Assembly (NCBI RefSeq): GCF_050624435.1
Contig: NC_134547.1
Span: 33,877,419-33,941,418, forward strand
Direction of reading: 5' to 3'
From: Tenrec ecaudatus
Taxonomy: Eukaryota; Chordata; Mammalia; Afrosoricida; Tenrecidae
Length of the DNA: 64,000 bases
Part shown: in pieces, positions 9,977 to 20,644 of the stretch
How the letters are laid out: every line of letters starts with the position of its first letter
Numbering within the stretch: the stretch's first letter is position 1
Notes under the pieces: generated by a model
The model's input: only the letters and a program-made list of their open reading frames with translations
The model's database searches: none
Told to the model about the DNA's origin: nothing
Program-made: the position numbers and the translations under genes

Positions 9977-10786
9977 AAGGGGATACCCAGGAGAAACTGC
10001 AATTTTTTCCAAAGCTATGTATTAATTTTTGACAAAGCAACCTTATCACCTTCCAAGGACTCTCCATTACACTTAATACATTTGTCAAATCTGCGATTCC
10101 ATTCTTGGAAACTTTTGCCCAACTCATCTGTTTGCGTGGCTGACAGCACCTCCCTTGTTTTTCTTCACCTCGCCTCTTCTATGTCGACAAATCACTGTCC
10201 TTTCATTTTCCTCTTCATTTGTGCAAGCAAAAAGAAATTGCACAGAGCAAGGTCGGGTGAGTAAGGTGCATGGGGCCAGAGAGGCGTGATGTTTTTGCCC
10301 CAAACTGGCACACTGAGATATCTGTGAGCAGGTGCATTGTTGTAGAGGCAAAATCAATCCCCTGTCTGGCTCAAATCAGTTGCACAGGGTTATGCAATCT
10401 TTTAGAACCTCTAAGTAGAAAGCTTGATAAACAGTCTGACCTGGTGGAATGAACTCCAATGCACTATCACCCTCACATGAAACAAACAAATGAGCACCTT
10501 CATGATCTTGGATTTCACTAGACCAGCTTTGGGGGGTTAGGTAATGATGGCGTTTCCCACTGGCTTCATTGATGTTTGCTATCAAGGTTGTAAGAATAGC
10601 ACCACATCTTGTCACCAGTCACCTTGGAAACAAGGTCTGGGTTTCTTTGGAGCTGTTCTTTCAAAGCACAGCAGGTTTCCACTGGACTCACTTTTTCCTG
10701 GTTAGTCAAAACCCAAGACAAAATTCCCAGCAAACCTTCTCATCCCCAAATCTTCTTTTAAAATTTGCTGAACCTATAGAACTACA
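9977..10786 (-). pseudogene. Mariner-family transposase relic, C-terminal part, minus strand
   Basis: In the minus frames, with frameshifts, I read a DD34D-type mariner catalytic region: 'FIPPGQTVYQAFYLEVLK' (about 10400-10450), then 'NNAPAH' (about 10340) and 'PHAPYSPDLALCNFF' (about 10230-10290). The element end near 9977-9990 reads AAGGGGATACCC and pairs loosely with the right end near 12120. It would have encoded a cut-and-paste DNA transposase. It is dead through frameshifts and an interruption at 10787 by L1 sequence. Confidence 0.85.
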
Positions 10787-11689
10787 GGCATGTATATATA
10801 AATATATTAATATTTAATGACAGGGTTATAGGTCTATGTGCATATATTTATATGTTAAGTATTAAGGTAGCAGATGGACATTGGGTCTCTACTCAAGTAC
10901 TCCCTCAATGCAAGAACACTTTGTTCTAATAACCTGGCATTCCATGATGCTCATCTTTCTGACATGATCACTGAAGACAAAATGGGTGCATACGCAAATG
11001 TGGTGAAGAAATCTGATAGTGCCCCACTATTAGAAGATATAGCATCTGGGATCTTAAAGTCTTGAAGATAAACAAGTGGCCATCAAGCCGACATAGAAAA
11101 AGCACACCAGCCTATGTGATCATGAGGTGTCAACAGGATCAGGTATCAGGCGTCAGAAAACCCGAAACAAATAATCATGCCAATTTGAATGGGGGGGGGG
11201 TTGAGTGGAGACCCATAGCCCATCTGTAGACAATTGGACATCCCCTCACAGAAGGGTCACAATGAAGGGGCAAGTCAGCCACGGTGCAGTATTGCACTGA
11301 CAAAACATACAATATTCCTCTACTTCTTTAATACTTCCTCCCCCCTACTATCACGACCCCAGTTCTGCCTTACAAATCTGGCTAGAATGGAGCATATGCA
11401 CTGGTACTGGAAGGAGCTCTTGAAACACGGAATCCAGGACAGATAAACCCCTCAGGAACAGTAATAGGGGTAGCAATACTAGGAGGGTAAGGAAAAGGAG
11501 GAAATAGGGGAAACTGATTACAATGACTGATATATAACAACCCCTCCCCCAAGGGGGATGAACAACAGAAATGTGGGTAAAGGGAGGCAGTAAGATATGA
11601 AAAAAAATGTATCAAGGGTTCACGAGGGTGAGAAGGTGGGGGAGGGAGGGGAAAAAAGAGGAGCCGATACCAAGGGCTCAATTAGGTCT
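10787..11689 (+). mobile_element. L1 3' UTR (long upstream part) inside the mariner
   Basis: About 900 bp. The 5' part ('TGGACATTGGGTCTCTACTC', 'GATCTTAAAGTCTTGAAGAT', 'AAACAAGTGGCCATC') parallels the upstream L1 3' UTR of Afrotheria from memory. The 3' part, from about 11300, aligns with 4060-4470. It stops at 'CCAAGGGCTCAA' without the last ~150 bp or a poly-A tail. Mariner sequence flanks it on both sides. The missing tail means a later deletion or rearrangement must be assumed. Confidence 0.75.
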
Positions 11690-12127
11690 TCCAGCACAAG
11701 TGCATGGCTTTTGTCGACATTTTCATCTACCCAGGAAGTTGATGGATGTCCAGAACGAGGTTTATCATCAATTGAGATTTCACATTTTTTGAAACGAGAA
11801 AACCACCCATATACTTGAGTTTTGCTAGTAGCGCTCTCCTTGTAAGCTGTGTTCAACATCACAACAGTTTCTGTGGCTGTTTTCCCAAGCAGGAAACAAA
11901 ATTTCACAATCGCATGCTGTTCTCTTAAAGCGCCTATCCCCAAAAAAGATTTAAATGAAACTGCTTTCACGAAAAAAATTTCACTGTGACCAGAGAGAAC
12001 CTTCCCAGGCGACCCCACTGGGAAGTTGCTCAATGCTCGCCTAATGGGATAAAATGCATACTAGGAAAGCTCCGCCCAGTGGAGATTTTTTCCATTTTTT
12101 GGGGGGGGGGAGTACCCCCGCATATTA
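11690..12127 (-). pseudogene. Mariner-family transposase relic, N-terminal part, minus strand
   Basis: The minus frame (about 11690-11935) reads 'REQHAIVKFCFLLGKTATET', then 'TSKTQVYGWFSRFK' and 'IDDKPRSGHPST', the helix-turn-helix DNA-binding region of mariner transposases. Upstream of the start codon the right terminal repeat runs to about 12120 (GGGGG/CCCCC tract next to TACCCCC). It continues the relic at 9977-10786. A central part is missing around the L1 segment. Confidence 0.85.
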
Positions 12128-12821
12128 ACTTTATAGGAATTGTTTCTCCCCGACAAGACAGAGGAGAACACATGCACCCACAGAGCGAGGGGAAGGGCAG
12201 GGAGGACGATTGATCATTATTGGGAGAGACAGAGGGGCGGGCTTCAGCGACTGTTAGCTATCCCCTCTGTCTTGTCGGTGTGTGAGTGTGGGCACTCAGG
12301 AGGATGCGCCGACCACTGCTTGAACCCTCTGTGAGGCTCCCTGCTCCACACCCCACATGTTTGAGGTTGGGTTCCAAACACAAATCCGGAGAATGACCCC
12401 CTCAGGAAAATCCCGTAGGGAAGTGGGGCTGGGAAGGAAGAGGTCAAGCAAGGATGAAGTTTCAAGAGGATAGCTTTTGGCTCAACCTTTCAGGGGACCT
12501 CTGGCTCCCAAGGGCAAAAGGTCCTGCCAGGCCTTGGCTGGGGAGAGGCACAAAGGCTTCCTTTTCCAGGTATCTGGGGAGTGCTTCTTCCTCCTTCGCA
12601 GCCTGAGGACATGACACAGCCTGGCCTGAGGTCAGTGAAGGGAAGGGAGACTGGAACTGGGACCAAGGGAACGCAGACAGAGAAGGACAGCATCTGTCCA
12701 TGGCTTTCTTTAATCTTTAGAAAACGCCTTTCAGATAGGTTCTATTGTTACTCTATTTAATAACTCGTGACTCAGAGCTCTTTGAAGAATTGCCCTAGTC
12801 TGAGTTACTACACAGGAAGCT
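12128..12821. other. Unassigned stretch with a 129-bp hairpin
   Basis: A perfect 15-bp inverted repeat (CCGACAAGACAGAGG at 12150-12164 and its complement at 12264-12278) encloses about 99 bp. The rest shows no recognised repeat or gene. Confidence 0.6.
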
Positions 12822-13012
12822 TGTGGTGCCATGTGTAGTGTATCTGCTAACCACAAGGTCAGCAGTTCAAAATCACCAGACTGCTCCTAGGGAGAAAAAA
12901 AGATCTCATAGTTTCATAAAGAGTTATATAGTCTGAGAAACTCAGTGCTACCCTGTCCTATAGGGTGGCTATGAATTCACTTGATGGCAGTGAGTTTGGT
13001 TTTTGGTTTAAG
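12822..13012 (+). mobile_element. AfroSINE copy, plus strand, near full length
   Basis: The tRNA-like head includes a B-box region 'AAGGTCAGCAGTTCAAAATC'. The body has 'CAGACTGCTCCTAGGGAG', 'CAGTGCTACCCTGTCCTATA', 'GGGTGGCTATGAATTCACTT' and 'GATGGCAGTGAGTTTGG'. It is one of the best-preserved copies here and a good reference for the others. Confidence 0.85.
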
Positions 13013-13336
13013 ATACTGCACTTTCTTTTGGGGCTAGCTGAGCACCGGCTGGGGTCCACAGACAGCGTGCCTCGGTTGTTGAACTGCCCGAAAAGCAAAG
13101 TTTGAAAAACAGTCAGCTCTGTGTTCGTAACTTTACTCCATAGTGAAACCGAAAATCGGACTTGGAAAAACCTGGACAGGCTGAGAGTGGCATCTGGCCG
13201 TGGACACAGCGGGGCGATGTTTCAGTCTGCGTGCCACTGTAGCTCCGACCACGTAGAGTGGTTGTTTGTGTTCGTGTATTAAAACATTCGTCATTCAACA
13301 GAAAAGTGGCTGAAAGGAGACCTCGGCCAGTCAAAG
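13013..13336. other. Unassigned stretch
   Basis: About 320 bp with no recognised element. It contains a few CpGs but no island. Confidence 0.5.
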
Positions 13337-13553
13337 ATATGGCAAAATAATAATTTGTAAATTATCAAGGGTTCTTGAGGAAGGAGGGAGTGGGGAGGGA
13401 AGGGAAAATGAGGAGCTGATGCCAGGGGCTTGAGTGGAGAGTGGATGTTTTGTGAATGATGAGGGCAATGAATGTACAGATGTGCTTTACACAATGGATG
13501 GATGTATGGATTGTGATAAGAGTTGTATGAGCCCCTAATACAATGATGTAAAA
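13337..13553 (+). mobile_element. L1 3'-UTR end, plus strand
   Basis: It has the same last ~215 bp as 4060-4617: GGCAAAATAATAATTTG, the GGAGGGAGTGGGGAGG tract, 'ATGAGGAGCTGATGCCAGGG', 'GATTGTGATAAGAGTTGTAT' and 'CCCCTAATACAATG'. The AATAAA has become AATACA and the A tail is eroded. Confidence 0.8.
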
Positions 13554-13559
13554 ATATTG

Positions 13560-14130
13560 CCATTGTGCTTATTTTTGGCCGTTTATTTCTGTAAAATATC
13601 ATAACCTTGGCTCTAAAGAAAGTTAGTGTCACTAGCAGTAAAGCTGAGAGGAGGAGTCTGAGAACCACGATAGAGTTAAAGAAAGAAGACATTGTGACGT
13701 TTGAATCAGGTGGCCGCTTCTCTGATTCGTGGACTGACTACAATGTGGCTAACTGGCATTATGATCAACACTTTGTGTGTGTGTGGTGGGTGTGGTGGGT
13801 GAAGTAATTAAAGCGGCTCATGCAGAGAAGGGTGTGAATTCCTTAACTACAAACAAAGAACCCAGACCATCAGAGGGTGAAAGTGGCTGTTAATGTGGAT
13901 GAATCTGAAACAACTCAATGGTGATGGGACATGCAAGACAGCACTTGGACAGAAGGCTAGCGGCCTCTATGGCGATTGAGTTAAATGAATTTATATCACT
14001 GGAAAAAGGAAGTTGTAAGTGCTATTTTAGGGCTTAGGACCAATGATTGGCTTTTCCATTATTTCTTATGGGAAAAGTATGTTAAGTTCTCAAACTTTTC
14101 TGTGTTCAAACACAAATTTAGAATGAATTG
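13560..14130 (+). mobile_element. Tigger-like (pogo/Tc1-mariner) element, internally deleted
   Basis: The plus frame at 13607-13800 contains 'TTIELKKEDIVTFESGGRFS' and a following 'WTDYNVA', which resembles the CENP-B-type N-terminal DNA-binding domain of Tigger transposases with many changes. At 14045-14130 'ATTATTTCTTATGGGAAAAG' and the following terminal region match a Tigger 3' end. The catalytic part is missing. Confidence 0.55.
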
Positions 14131-14815
14131 ATTTCACCAACAGAGGCATCACTTTATAAAGGTCAACATCTTGCTTCAAGGTGGAATAAAGTAGCGCTAT
14201 CCATCCTCCTGGTTCAATGTGGCAAATCAGACTGAGGCCAGGCAAGCACTAAATACCCTCATTCCCCAAGCCTTCCTTCCTGGCGTCTTTCCGCTTCCTC
14301 CCACTTCTTCAGATTTCACTGAGAGTTCTCCACTCTTATGACCTGCATAAGAACCCCCCTCTCAGGGTCAAGGGAAAGAAGCGTAACCCAGAAATCAAGC
14401 AGGGCTTCTAGTTTAGATGAAGTTCTCTCCTCAGTCCGATCCCGTGGAGCACTCTGGAGCAGAAGGGTGTGTTCTGCTTGGAGGCAAAGGAGCAGCTTTG
14501 CGGTCTCACACCAGCCATCTGGCCTCGGGCCACTGAAGGTGGGGAGTAGGGGGTGAGGGGTGGGCTCAAAGGGACACCTAAACTCCTCAGGTACTCCTGA
14601 CACTTTTTATAAGTAAAATGATTGGAAACGTTCAAAGGAAAGTGACCTAAGACAGTTAGAGTTAAGAGCCTTTAGTATTAAACTCGGTAAAAAGAGATTT
14701 CATTGGCTTTTTTGAGTGGGTTACCAACAGAGACTGCCTCATGGTGGGGAGGGAGTGGACCAGGCTGTAGAAACTTTGAGATCGGAGGTCTTCTAAATTG
14801 GTACCAGCTGAACTC
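14131..14815. other. Unassigned stretch
   Basis: Nothing recognised. Short open frames on both strands have no known similarity. Confidence 0.5.
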
Positions 14816-14819
14816 CTGG

Positions 14820-15370
14820 AAGCCATAAGGGTGCTCTAATTAGCTGATTAGAGGTTGCTGTTTATCAATTAGTTGCTACTTATATAACAAGGAGTACTAA
14901 GTACAGCACTTAGAAATCCTTGTAATGAAATATTTTTCCTTTACTGAGGTTTTGTTTACATAGATGCACATTAGTTTAAACTTTCTGACCTCATTTGCTT
15001 CTAAAAATTACAACACCATAATTTCCTTTCCCCAAATGCATTGACTCTTAATTAATCCTAACCACTCTTGAGTGTTTCTGATTTCTATTATCACTATTTA
15101 AGGTTGAGATGACTTTTAATGGATCTAAATCACATATTCAAATTAGTTTCTTTTCCTAAAGTTATAATGACTCAATATCTTATTTGATTTAGGCCCAAAG
15201 TGTTACCTGAAAGGTAATTTGATTGTTTTACAATTTAAATCATCTGTGTGGAATAAAATTCATTAACCTTATTTACATGTGTGCAAAATTTTGACACTCT
15301 TACCAATTAGCATTTAAAGAATTATGCAATATTTTACAACATAAAATGTTGTCTTGTGCTGCAGTTCTGT
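14820..15370. promoter_or_regulatory. Candidate conserved noncoding block (AT-rich)
   Basis: No repeat family is recognised. The stretch is AT-rich and full of homeodomain-type cores (CTAATTAG, TTAATTAATCC, CAATTAG, ATTTAAATC). This texture is typical of deeply conserved developmental enhancers. It is a guess from composition and motifs only. Confidence 0.3.
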
Positions 15371-15466
15371 CATCTGCATTTCTGAACCTGCTTTGCTGCA
15401 GAAATGGGGTAGGTGTTGATTTTGAACTTTGTTTAAAACTTTGGTAATTCAGCTGTCCAACTAGAC

Positions 15467-15695
15467 TAGGACTTGGCAAACTGGGGCTTGACAGCTATAT
15501 TTAGCTCTTTTGGTACCTATGTGTGGCCCGAAGTAAAACTGAAAAAAAAATTAAAGGCTATTGTTCAGATAATGGTGATTTAATATCTTTGTAAAAATAT
15601 ATTTATGGCTCTCAGATATTTTTTTCAATTGCTGTGAGGGACAGGATTGACTCTTCCATCTCAAGACTGTCTACCTCTGGTCTAGACAGTCTAAC
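15467..15695. repeat. Possible old hAT-type repeat
   Basis: 'ACTTGGCAAACTGGGGCTTG' at one end and 'CTACCTCTGGTCTAGAC' near the other recall nonautonomous hAT elements with GGCAAAC-type ends. Identification is weak. Confidence 0.3.
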
Positions 15696-15989
15696 AGGTA
15701 TAACATTGTCTACTCCAGGGACTGAATTTTAGCATAATCCTGCTAGGTTGATGGGGAGAGCTGACTCCCCAGAGCTTCTGGTTGGGAACTTCTAATGAGT
15801 GTTTGAGACCATAGGTTGTAAGTGTCTAATCCTGGTCATAGACTCTTCTTCCAAAAGCTATTCTAGAAAAGCCTTCACCCTGAGTTCCATAGTGCCTTGC
15901 TGGACACAGTTGATGGAGAGCGTTTCTAAAGCAAGCTTTAAGGAATAGATGAGGCAGCTCACAGAGAAGTTGGTCCAAAGCACCCATAA
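15696..15989. other. Unassigned stretch
   Basis: Nothing recognised. Confidence 0.5.
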
Positions 15990-16092
15990 GGCTTAATGTA
16001 GTGAATGCTTCTCAGGCTGTGATTTGAGTTCAGGCTTTGCCACTTACTACCTGTGCGATACTATGTCACCTGTCACCTCAATTATGGACACA
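15990..16092 (+). repeat. MIR fragment, plus strand
   Basis: 'TTGAGTTCAGGCTTTGCCAC' followed by 'TTACTACCTGTGCGATACTA' matches the MIR tRNA-to-core region. Confidence 0.7.
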
Positions 16093-16234
16093 GCCTCTTT
16101 GAAGCACGAAGTATAAAGCACTGCATCAATCCTTACTCAAGAAGCTTTCTGTGACTATCTACTACTACCTGACTAGACAAAATCTCTTACCAGGACCAAT
16201 AAAGTCTTCCTTCTCTTGGCTTCTAGCCACTGTA

Positions 16235-16640
16235 TCTTTCATTGAAATTTGAATTTAGCATTTTTCCTCATGCTCCCAAGCCTTTGCATGTGTTGCTCCT
16301 CTGCAGGAAATGCCTCTCACTTCCTTTTTGGCTAAGTCATCTCTTCATTATAATTCTGGATTCTCCTTGTGACCAGACTTCCTGGATGGGGGAAAACTCT
16401 CTGAGTGGGTTCCCATGGTGCTCCTACAGATAAGTTAGTTGCTGGTCCTCTTTCCTTTGTGTCCCTAACCACAACTGCGGTGTCTATTTTCTACGGTGGT
16501 TATCATTTCTCTGCTAATTGAAGGTTCTATGAAGGCAAGGGGCAGTTGGCATTTCTTTATTCTTCTTACTTATTACCTAGTTCAGTGTTTGGCTCCTTAT
16601 TTAAAATCTACTAAATTAACAATGAATTACTAAGACTTTA
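16235..16640 (+). repeat. L2 LINE 3' end, plus strand
   Basis: 'CAAGCCTTTGCATGTGTTGC' with 'CTCTGCAGGAAATGCCTCTC', then 'AAGTCATCTCTTCATT' and a tail with 'TGAAGGCAAGGGGCAG', follow the order of the L2 3' end. The apparent 63-codon frame reads through L2 noncoding or decayed sequence. Confidence 0.65.
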
Positions 16641-17044
16641 CAGATCTCTTAAGATCAAACTCACTGTCACTGAGTTCATTTTGTACATAGTAATCCCATG
16701 GACTAAGTAGAACTGCCTTTGTGTGTTTCTAAAATTCTAAATCTTTACAGGAATAGAAAGCCTTATAAGACAAGAAAATCTAAATATCATAATGTCCCAG
16801 CGAGGTAGATCTCGAGGGAAAATATTTAAGCTAGGCGCCTAGCACAATCCTGAGCCCTTGGGGGATATTTAGACTCGTAAGAAGGAAGCCAGCAGTGGTG
16901 AGGGTAGGACTGGAGCTTAATCAGTGGGCCAGTTGTACACAGCTGCTCTCAGCTGCAGAGAAAGAAAATCACACCACAGCTAACTGCCTCATAACACCAT
17001 GTCTCACATTTTCTCTTTTAAATGTAGTGAGCAGTAAATCAAGG
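16641..17044. other. Unassigned stretch
   Basis: About 400 bp with no recognised element. Confidence 0.5.
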
Positions 17045-17165
17045 ACCTCTGGTGGTGCTGTAGGGTAAGGGTTGGAGTGCAAACCACAAGGTCAGTGGTT
17101 CAAACCCACTAGTCACTCTCAGGAGAACGATTAGGCTACTTGCCCCTATTAAGACTTTCAGATTC
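17045..17165 (+). mobile_element. AfroSINE copy, plus strand, 3'-truncated
   Basis: The tRNA-like head includes a clear B-box region 'AAGGTCAGTGGTTCAAACCC', then 'GCCCCTATTAAGACTTTCAG'. It stops where a reversed copy begins. Confidence 0.8.
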
Positions 17166-17347
17166 TCAAAACCCATTGCCATTGTGTTGAATCCGACTGA
17201 GCAGAACTGCCCATGTCGGTTTTCAAGAGTATAACTGTTACAGGAGCAGAGAGCCTCATCTCTCTCTTATGGAGTATCTAGTGGATTCGAACAGCTGACC
17301 TTGTGGTTAAAAGCCCAACATGTAACCCACTATGCCACAAGGGCTTC
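17166..17347 (-). mobile_element. AfroSINE copy, minus strand
   Basis: The reversed SINE runs from 'CCCATTGCCATTGTGTTGAA' through 'GAGCAGAACTGCCCATGTCG' and 'GATTCGAACAGCTGACCTTG' to 'CACTATGCCACAAGGGCTTC'. It abuts the plus copy tail to tail and forms an inverted pair. Confidence 0.85.
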
Positions 17348-17374
17348 ATTGTTAAGACTTACAGCCTTGCAAAC

Positions 17375-17794
17375 TGTGTTAGGCTGAGTTGACCAGAGAA
17401 ACAAACCCAATGACACTCATACATGTGTAAGAAAGAGCTTTATATGAAGAAGGAATTCTAAATGTCCCAGCCCAGTCCAACTCAAGTCCATAAGTCTGAT
17501 ACTAGCCCGTCAGTCCCTCTTCAGACTCACACATCACATGCAATGATGCAGAATGCAGGAAGATCACTGGCTGGTGGGTGCAAAGTCTTGTGGCTCCAAT
17601 GGCAGTGGATGCATGTCCGTGGCTCTGGCAGTGACCAGAGTCCTCCAGCAGGAAGGTGAAGCAGAGAGACCAGGGGAGGTCCCCAGGCTCCTCCGTTTGA
17701 GAAGGCCACACCCCAAGGAGGCACCATCAAGCTGTGTCCTGATTGATAGATTGACTACCCGCCCTTTACACTTGTATATATCTTCAAGTTGACA
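17375..17794 (-). mobile_element. Solo LTR-like repeat (tenrec family), minus strand
   Basis: It begins 'TGTGTTAGGCTGAGTTGACC' and carries the shared blocks 'CCCAGCCCAGTCCAACTCAA' and 'GGTGGGTGCAAAGTCTTGTG'. It ends near 'CTTCAAGTTGACA', short of the family terminus. It is shorter in the middle than the copy at 9041-9637. Confidence 0.6.
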
Positions 17795-17795
17795 T

Positions 17796-17880
17796 GGAAG
17801 TATGGAAAAGCACAGAAACTCTGAGTGTTAGAATTGACTAATTGGCAATGAGTTGGGGGCAGTGACTCACAGTAACTTTG
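17796..17880 (+). mobile_element. SINE tail fragment
   Basis: 'CTCTGAGTGTTAGAATTGAC' followed by 'GGCAATGAGTTGGGGG' matches the 3' part of AfroSINE only. Confidence 0.45.
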
Positions 17881-17902
17881 AATTCTACACGTCTGTTTAT
17901 TC

Positions 17903-18115
17903 AGCCAGGGCTCTGGTGCTGCGATAATTAAATGCTCAGCTGCTAATTGAAAAGTTGGCAGTTCAAACCCCCCAGCTGCTCTGTGGGATAAACATGAGGC
18001 AGTCTCTTTCTATAAGGATTCCAGACTTATAAAACCGATGAGGAGTTTTAGCCTTTCCTATCAGGTCACTGTGAGTCATAATTGATGCAGTGGTAACTGG
18101 GTATTTGGGGTTTTA
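17903..18115 (+). mobile_element. AfroSINE copy, plus strand
   Basis: It starts near 'AGGGCTCTGGTGCTGCGATA', then 'AAAAGTTGGCAGTTCAAACC' (B box) and 'CCAGCTGCTCTGTGGGATAA'. It ends with 'GGTCACTGTGAGTCATAATT'. Confidence 0.8.
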
Positions 18116-18177
18116 GTTGATTGAAACATTATTCAAAATAGCCAACAGGCGAATCAGCAGCCCAAATGCCTGTCAAC
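18116..18177 (+). mobile_element. Old L1, ORF2 3' end, left part
   Basis: 'ACATTATTCAAAATAGCCAA' and 'CAGCCCAAATGCCTGTCAAC' match the end of mammalian L1 ORF2. The element resumes at 18599 after an RTE insertion. Confidence 0.75.
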
Positions 18178-18598
18178 ATGCTGTTGTTGTTTGGCGCCAT
18201 CAAATTGGTTCTGATTCCTAGCCCGGTACAACAAAGTGAAACACTGCCAGGTCCCACACCATCCTCACAATCATTCTTATATTTGAGCCCTTTGTTGCAG
18301 CCACTGTGTCAGTCCATCTTATCGAGTATGTCCTATTTCTCTCGCTGCCTTTCAGCTTTATCAAGCATCATGTCCTTCTCCAGGAACTTCTCTCTCCCGA
18401 TAAATGTTCAGAGCCCGAGAGAAAGTCCCACCATCCTTGCTTTTCAGGAGCATGTTGGTTGTACTTCTTCTAAGGCAGATTTGCTAGTTCTTTTGGTAGT
18501 CCACGGCACTTTCAAGATCCTTGGGTAGCACTATAATTCAAAACAATGAATTATTTTGTGGTCTTTTTTATTCAACGCCCTACTTTCTATCAGCATAT
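18178..18598 (-). mobile_element. RTE 3' end, minus strand, inserted in L1
   Basis: It opens 'GCTGTTGTTGTTTGGCGCCA' and carries 'GTGAAACACTGCCAGGTCCC', 'TTGCAGCCACTGTGTCAGTC' and '...GGTCTTTTTTATTCA'. It ends at 'CTATCAGCATAT', where L1 sequence returns. The 120-codon plus-strand frame is antisense RTE. Confidence 0.85.
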
Positions 18599-19055
18599 GG
18601 GTGGATAAATAAAATGCACTAACTTTGTACAATGCAATACGATATGGGCATGCAGAGAAATGTGAGAGAAAGTCCTCGCCTGGAATGCCCTGAATAGATG
18701 ATGCCTTCAATCAGCCCCCAAAGGAGTGTGGAGCTCAGTTCTACCAAAACCTGGGAAAAGAACCAGGACTTGAAAAATGAATTTCCTATGCATAATACAA
18801 CATGTAACCTGGAAAATACTATGTCAAGTAAAATATGCCATACATAAGAGGGCAAATGCTCTATGATCCCACTTTAAGAAATATCTAGACTAGGCAAATG
18901 TACAGAAACAAGAGTGAACTAGTGGGGAGTTATTGCTTAAGAGGCACTGAGTTTCTATTTAGGGTGCAAGAAATGGTTAGAGGTAGATAAATATTGATGG
19001 TGCATTGCCTTGTGAATACAATTAATGTCACTAAATTTTATGCTTAAATTGGTTT
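18599..19055 (+). mobile_element. Old L1, ORF2 end and 3' UTR, right part
   Basis: 'GGGTGGATAAATAAAATGCA' continues the L1 sequence cut at 18177. Further on, 'CTATGTCAAGTAAAATATGC', 'TGGGGAGTTATTGCTTAAGA' and 'GAATACAATTAATGTCACTA' fit an L1MA/L1MB-type 3' end. The stretch at about 18650-18770 is diverged. Confidence 0.7.
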
Positions 19056-19059
19056 GAAA

Positions 19060-19255
19060 TCAAGTGCAATCCATTGCTTTTGACTTGATTTTGACTCTTA
19101 ATGACATTATATGACAGAGTGGCACTGCCCTATGGGGTTTCCAAGCACCATCTTTACAGAAGCAGACTGGCACATCTTTCTCCACTGAGGACTGGCTGGT
19201 GAGTTTGAACCACTGTTGGTGTATCTTAACCACTATGCCACCAAGGATCCTTGGA
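19060..19255 (-). mobile_element. AfroSINE copy, minus strand
   Basis: 'ACTGCCCTATGGGGTTTCCA', 'TTTACAGAAGCAGACTGGCA' and 'CTTAACCACTATGCCACCAA' give a well-preserved reversed copy ending in GGATCC in place of GGGCTCC. Confidence 0.85.
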
Positions 19256-20644
19256 ATGGTTAAAATGACCAAAACATTTGTGGTATACATTTTACCATCA
19301 CAGACATGATTTTTAAAAGAATAATTAATAATGGAAATGAAAATAGTTCCTTGATCATGGAAGCTTTGCTTTGAATGTCAAATGCCTCCCAAGTTCATAA
19401 TCATTCATTTCTAAAGAGAACACCTGTTGAGACTGTATCACTTGCCAGGTTCTGGTCTGTAAGGCCCAGTCTTTCCCTGGGTCCCTGTGTCTCTGGGAGC
19501 TGGGTGGATAGACATCTTCTACTCAGGTGCATACGTGGTAAAGACTTTCTGCCACGATTTTTGTGACTTCTCAGTTTTATTGAACGTGAATTTTGCCCAT
19601 GAAGGCCATGGAGAGAGAGAGTTAATCTGTGAGTAAATCTCCCAAGTTTCCATGGCCCAACTCACCATAGATCATAGGGCTAGAGCTATGCTTGGCTTAT
19701 GCCTTCAGGGCACTCATGAGGCTTTTGGGGGGTAATTTCTATAGGAAAACTGAACTCCAAGGATTGTTGCCCATTCCAAGAAATATGCAGCACTGGGGTA
19801 TACACCCTTTCCTTGCAGTGGGAAATAGCTGCCCAATTGGAGGCATGTGCTCCAGGTTCATGCAGAGAAGGGAACACTCGATCTTGGATCTGCCACGGGT
19901 TTGATGGCCTTGGTTAGGCACCTCCTCTTTTCAGCCCTTGACTCTCCTTCTGCAAGATTAACATGTTCAGATTAGGTTAGAGATTCTGCATCTCTTAGCC
20001 AAATAGCATTCTCCAATACCTTCTGACCCTGGCCATGTCTACAGTTATTCAGCCAATCCACTGCTAGATTGTACAGGGCTTTCACTTGCGGTCTTGAAGC
20101 AAGACGTCTTTATTTCTGCTAAGATGCAAACTATTATTTTTTAAAAAGCAAAACCAAAATCCCTTTTATGTCAGTACACCCAAGGCAGAGCTGGTTTATG
20201 GCCAGTAGCTGGGAGGTTGAGGAGCTTTGCCCACTGCAGTCCCACACAGTGCCCAGTATATGTGAATTCCTGCTGGCTCACTGGGAATGATATGCATAGC
20301 AACCCTTTCTGATTTTTATCTGCTGTTAAGTCTCTGCTCATGCCTCAAGGCCCTGCTCCTTTGAAGTTTACTATTCTGTGTGACTGAGCAGAAATTATGA
20401 CCCTTGAATCTCCCTGGCATTTCCAGGTCTTCAATAGTCCTGAAAACATGTCTGCTTTGTGACTCAGTTGAGCAGTAACTTCAGCTTCTCCAAGCCTCAC
20501 AGCCCTCGGGGTAGAGCAGGGTTGCTAAACAATCATAATTCTGACATCACAGGGCTGTGCACAGGACCTTAGCCCCCTGAAAACTCTCTTTCTGAGTGAC
20601 TCAGAAAATATTGACAGTGTGCTTTAAAATGACCCGGAAACAGC
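19256..20644. other. Unassigned stretch with a possible L2 scrap
   Basis: Mostly unrecognised. Around 20325-20400 'CTGCTCATGCCTCAAGGCCC' could be a short L2 piece. No coding signal. Confidence 0.45.
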
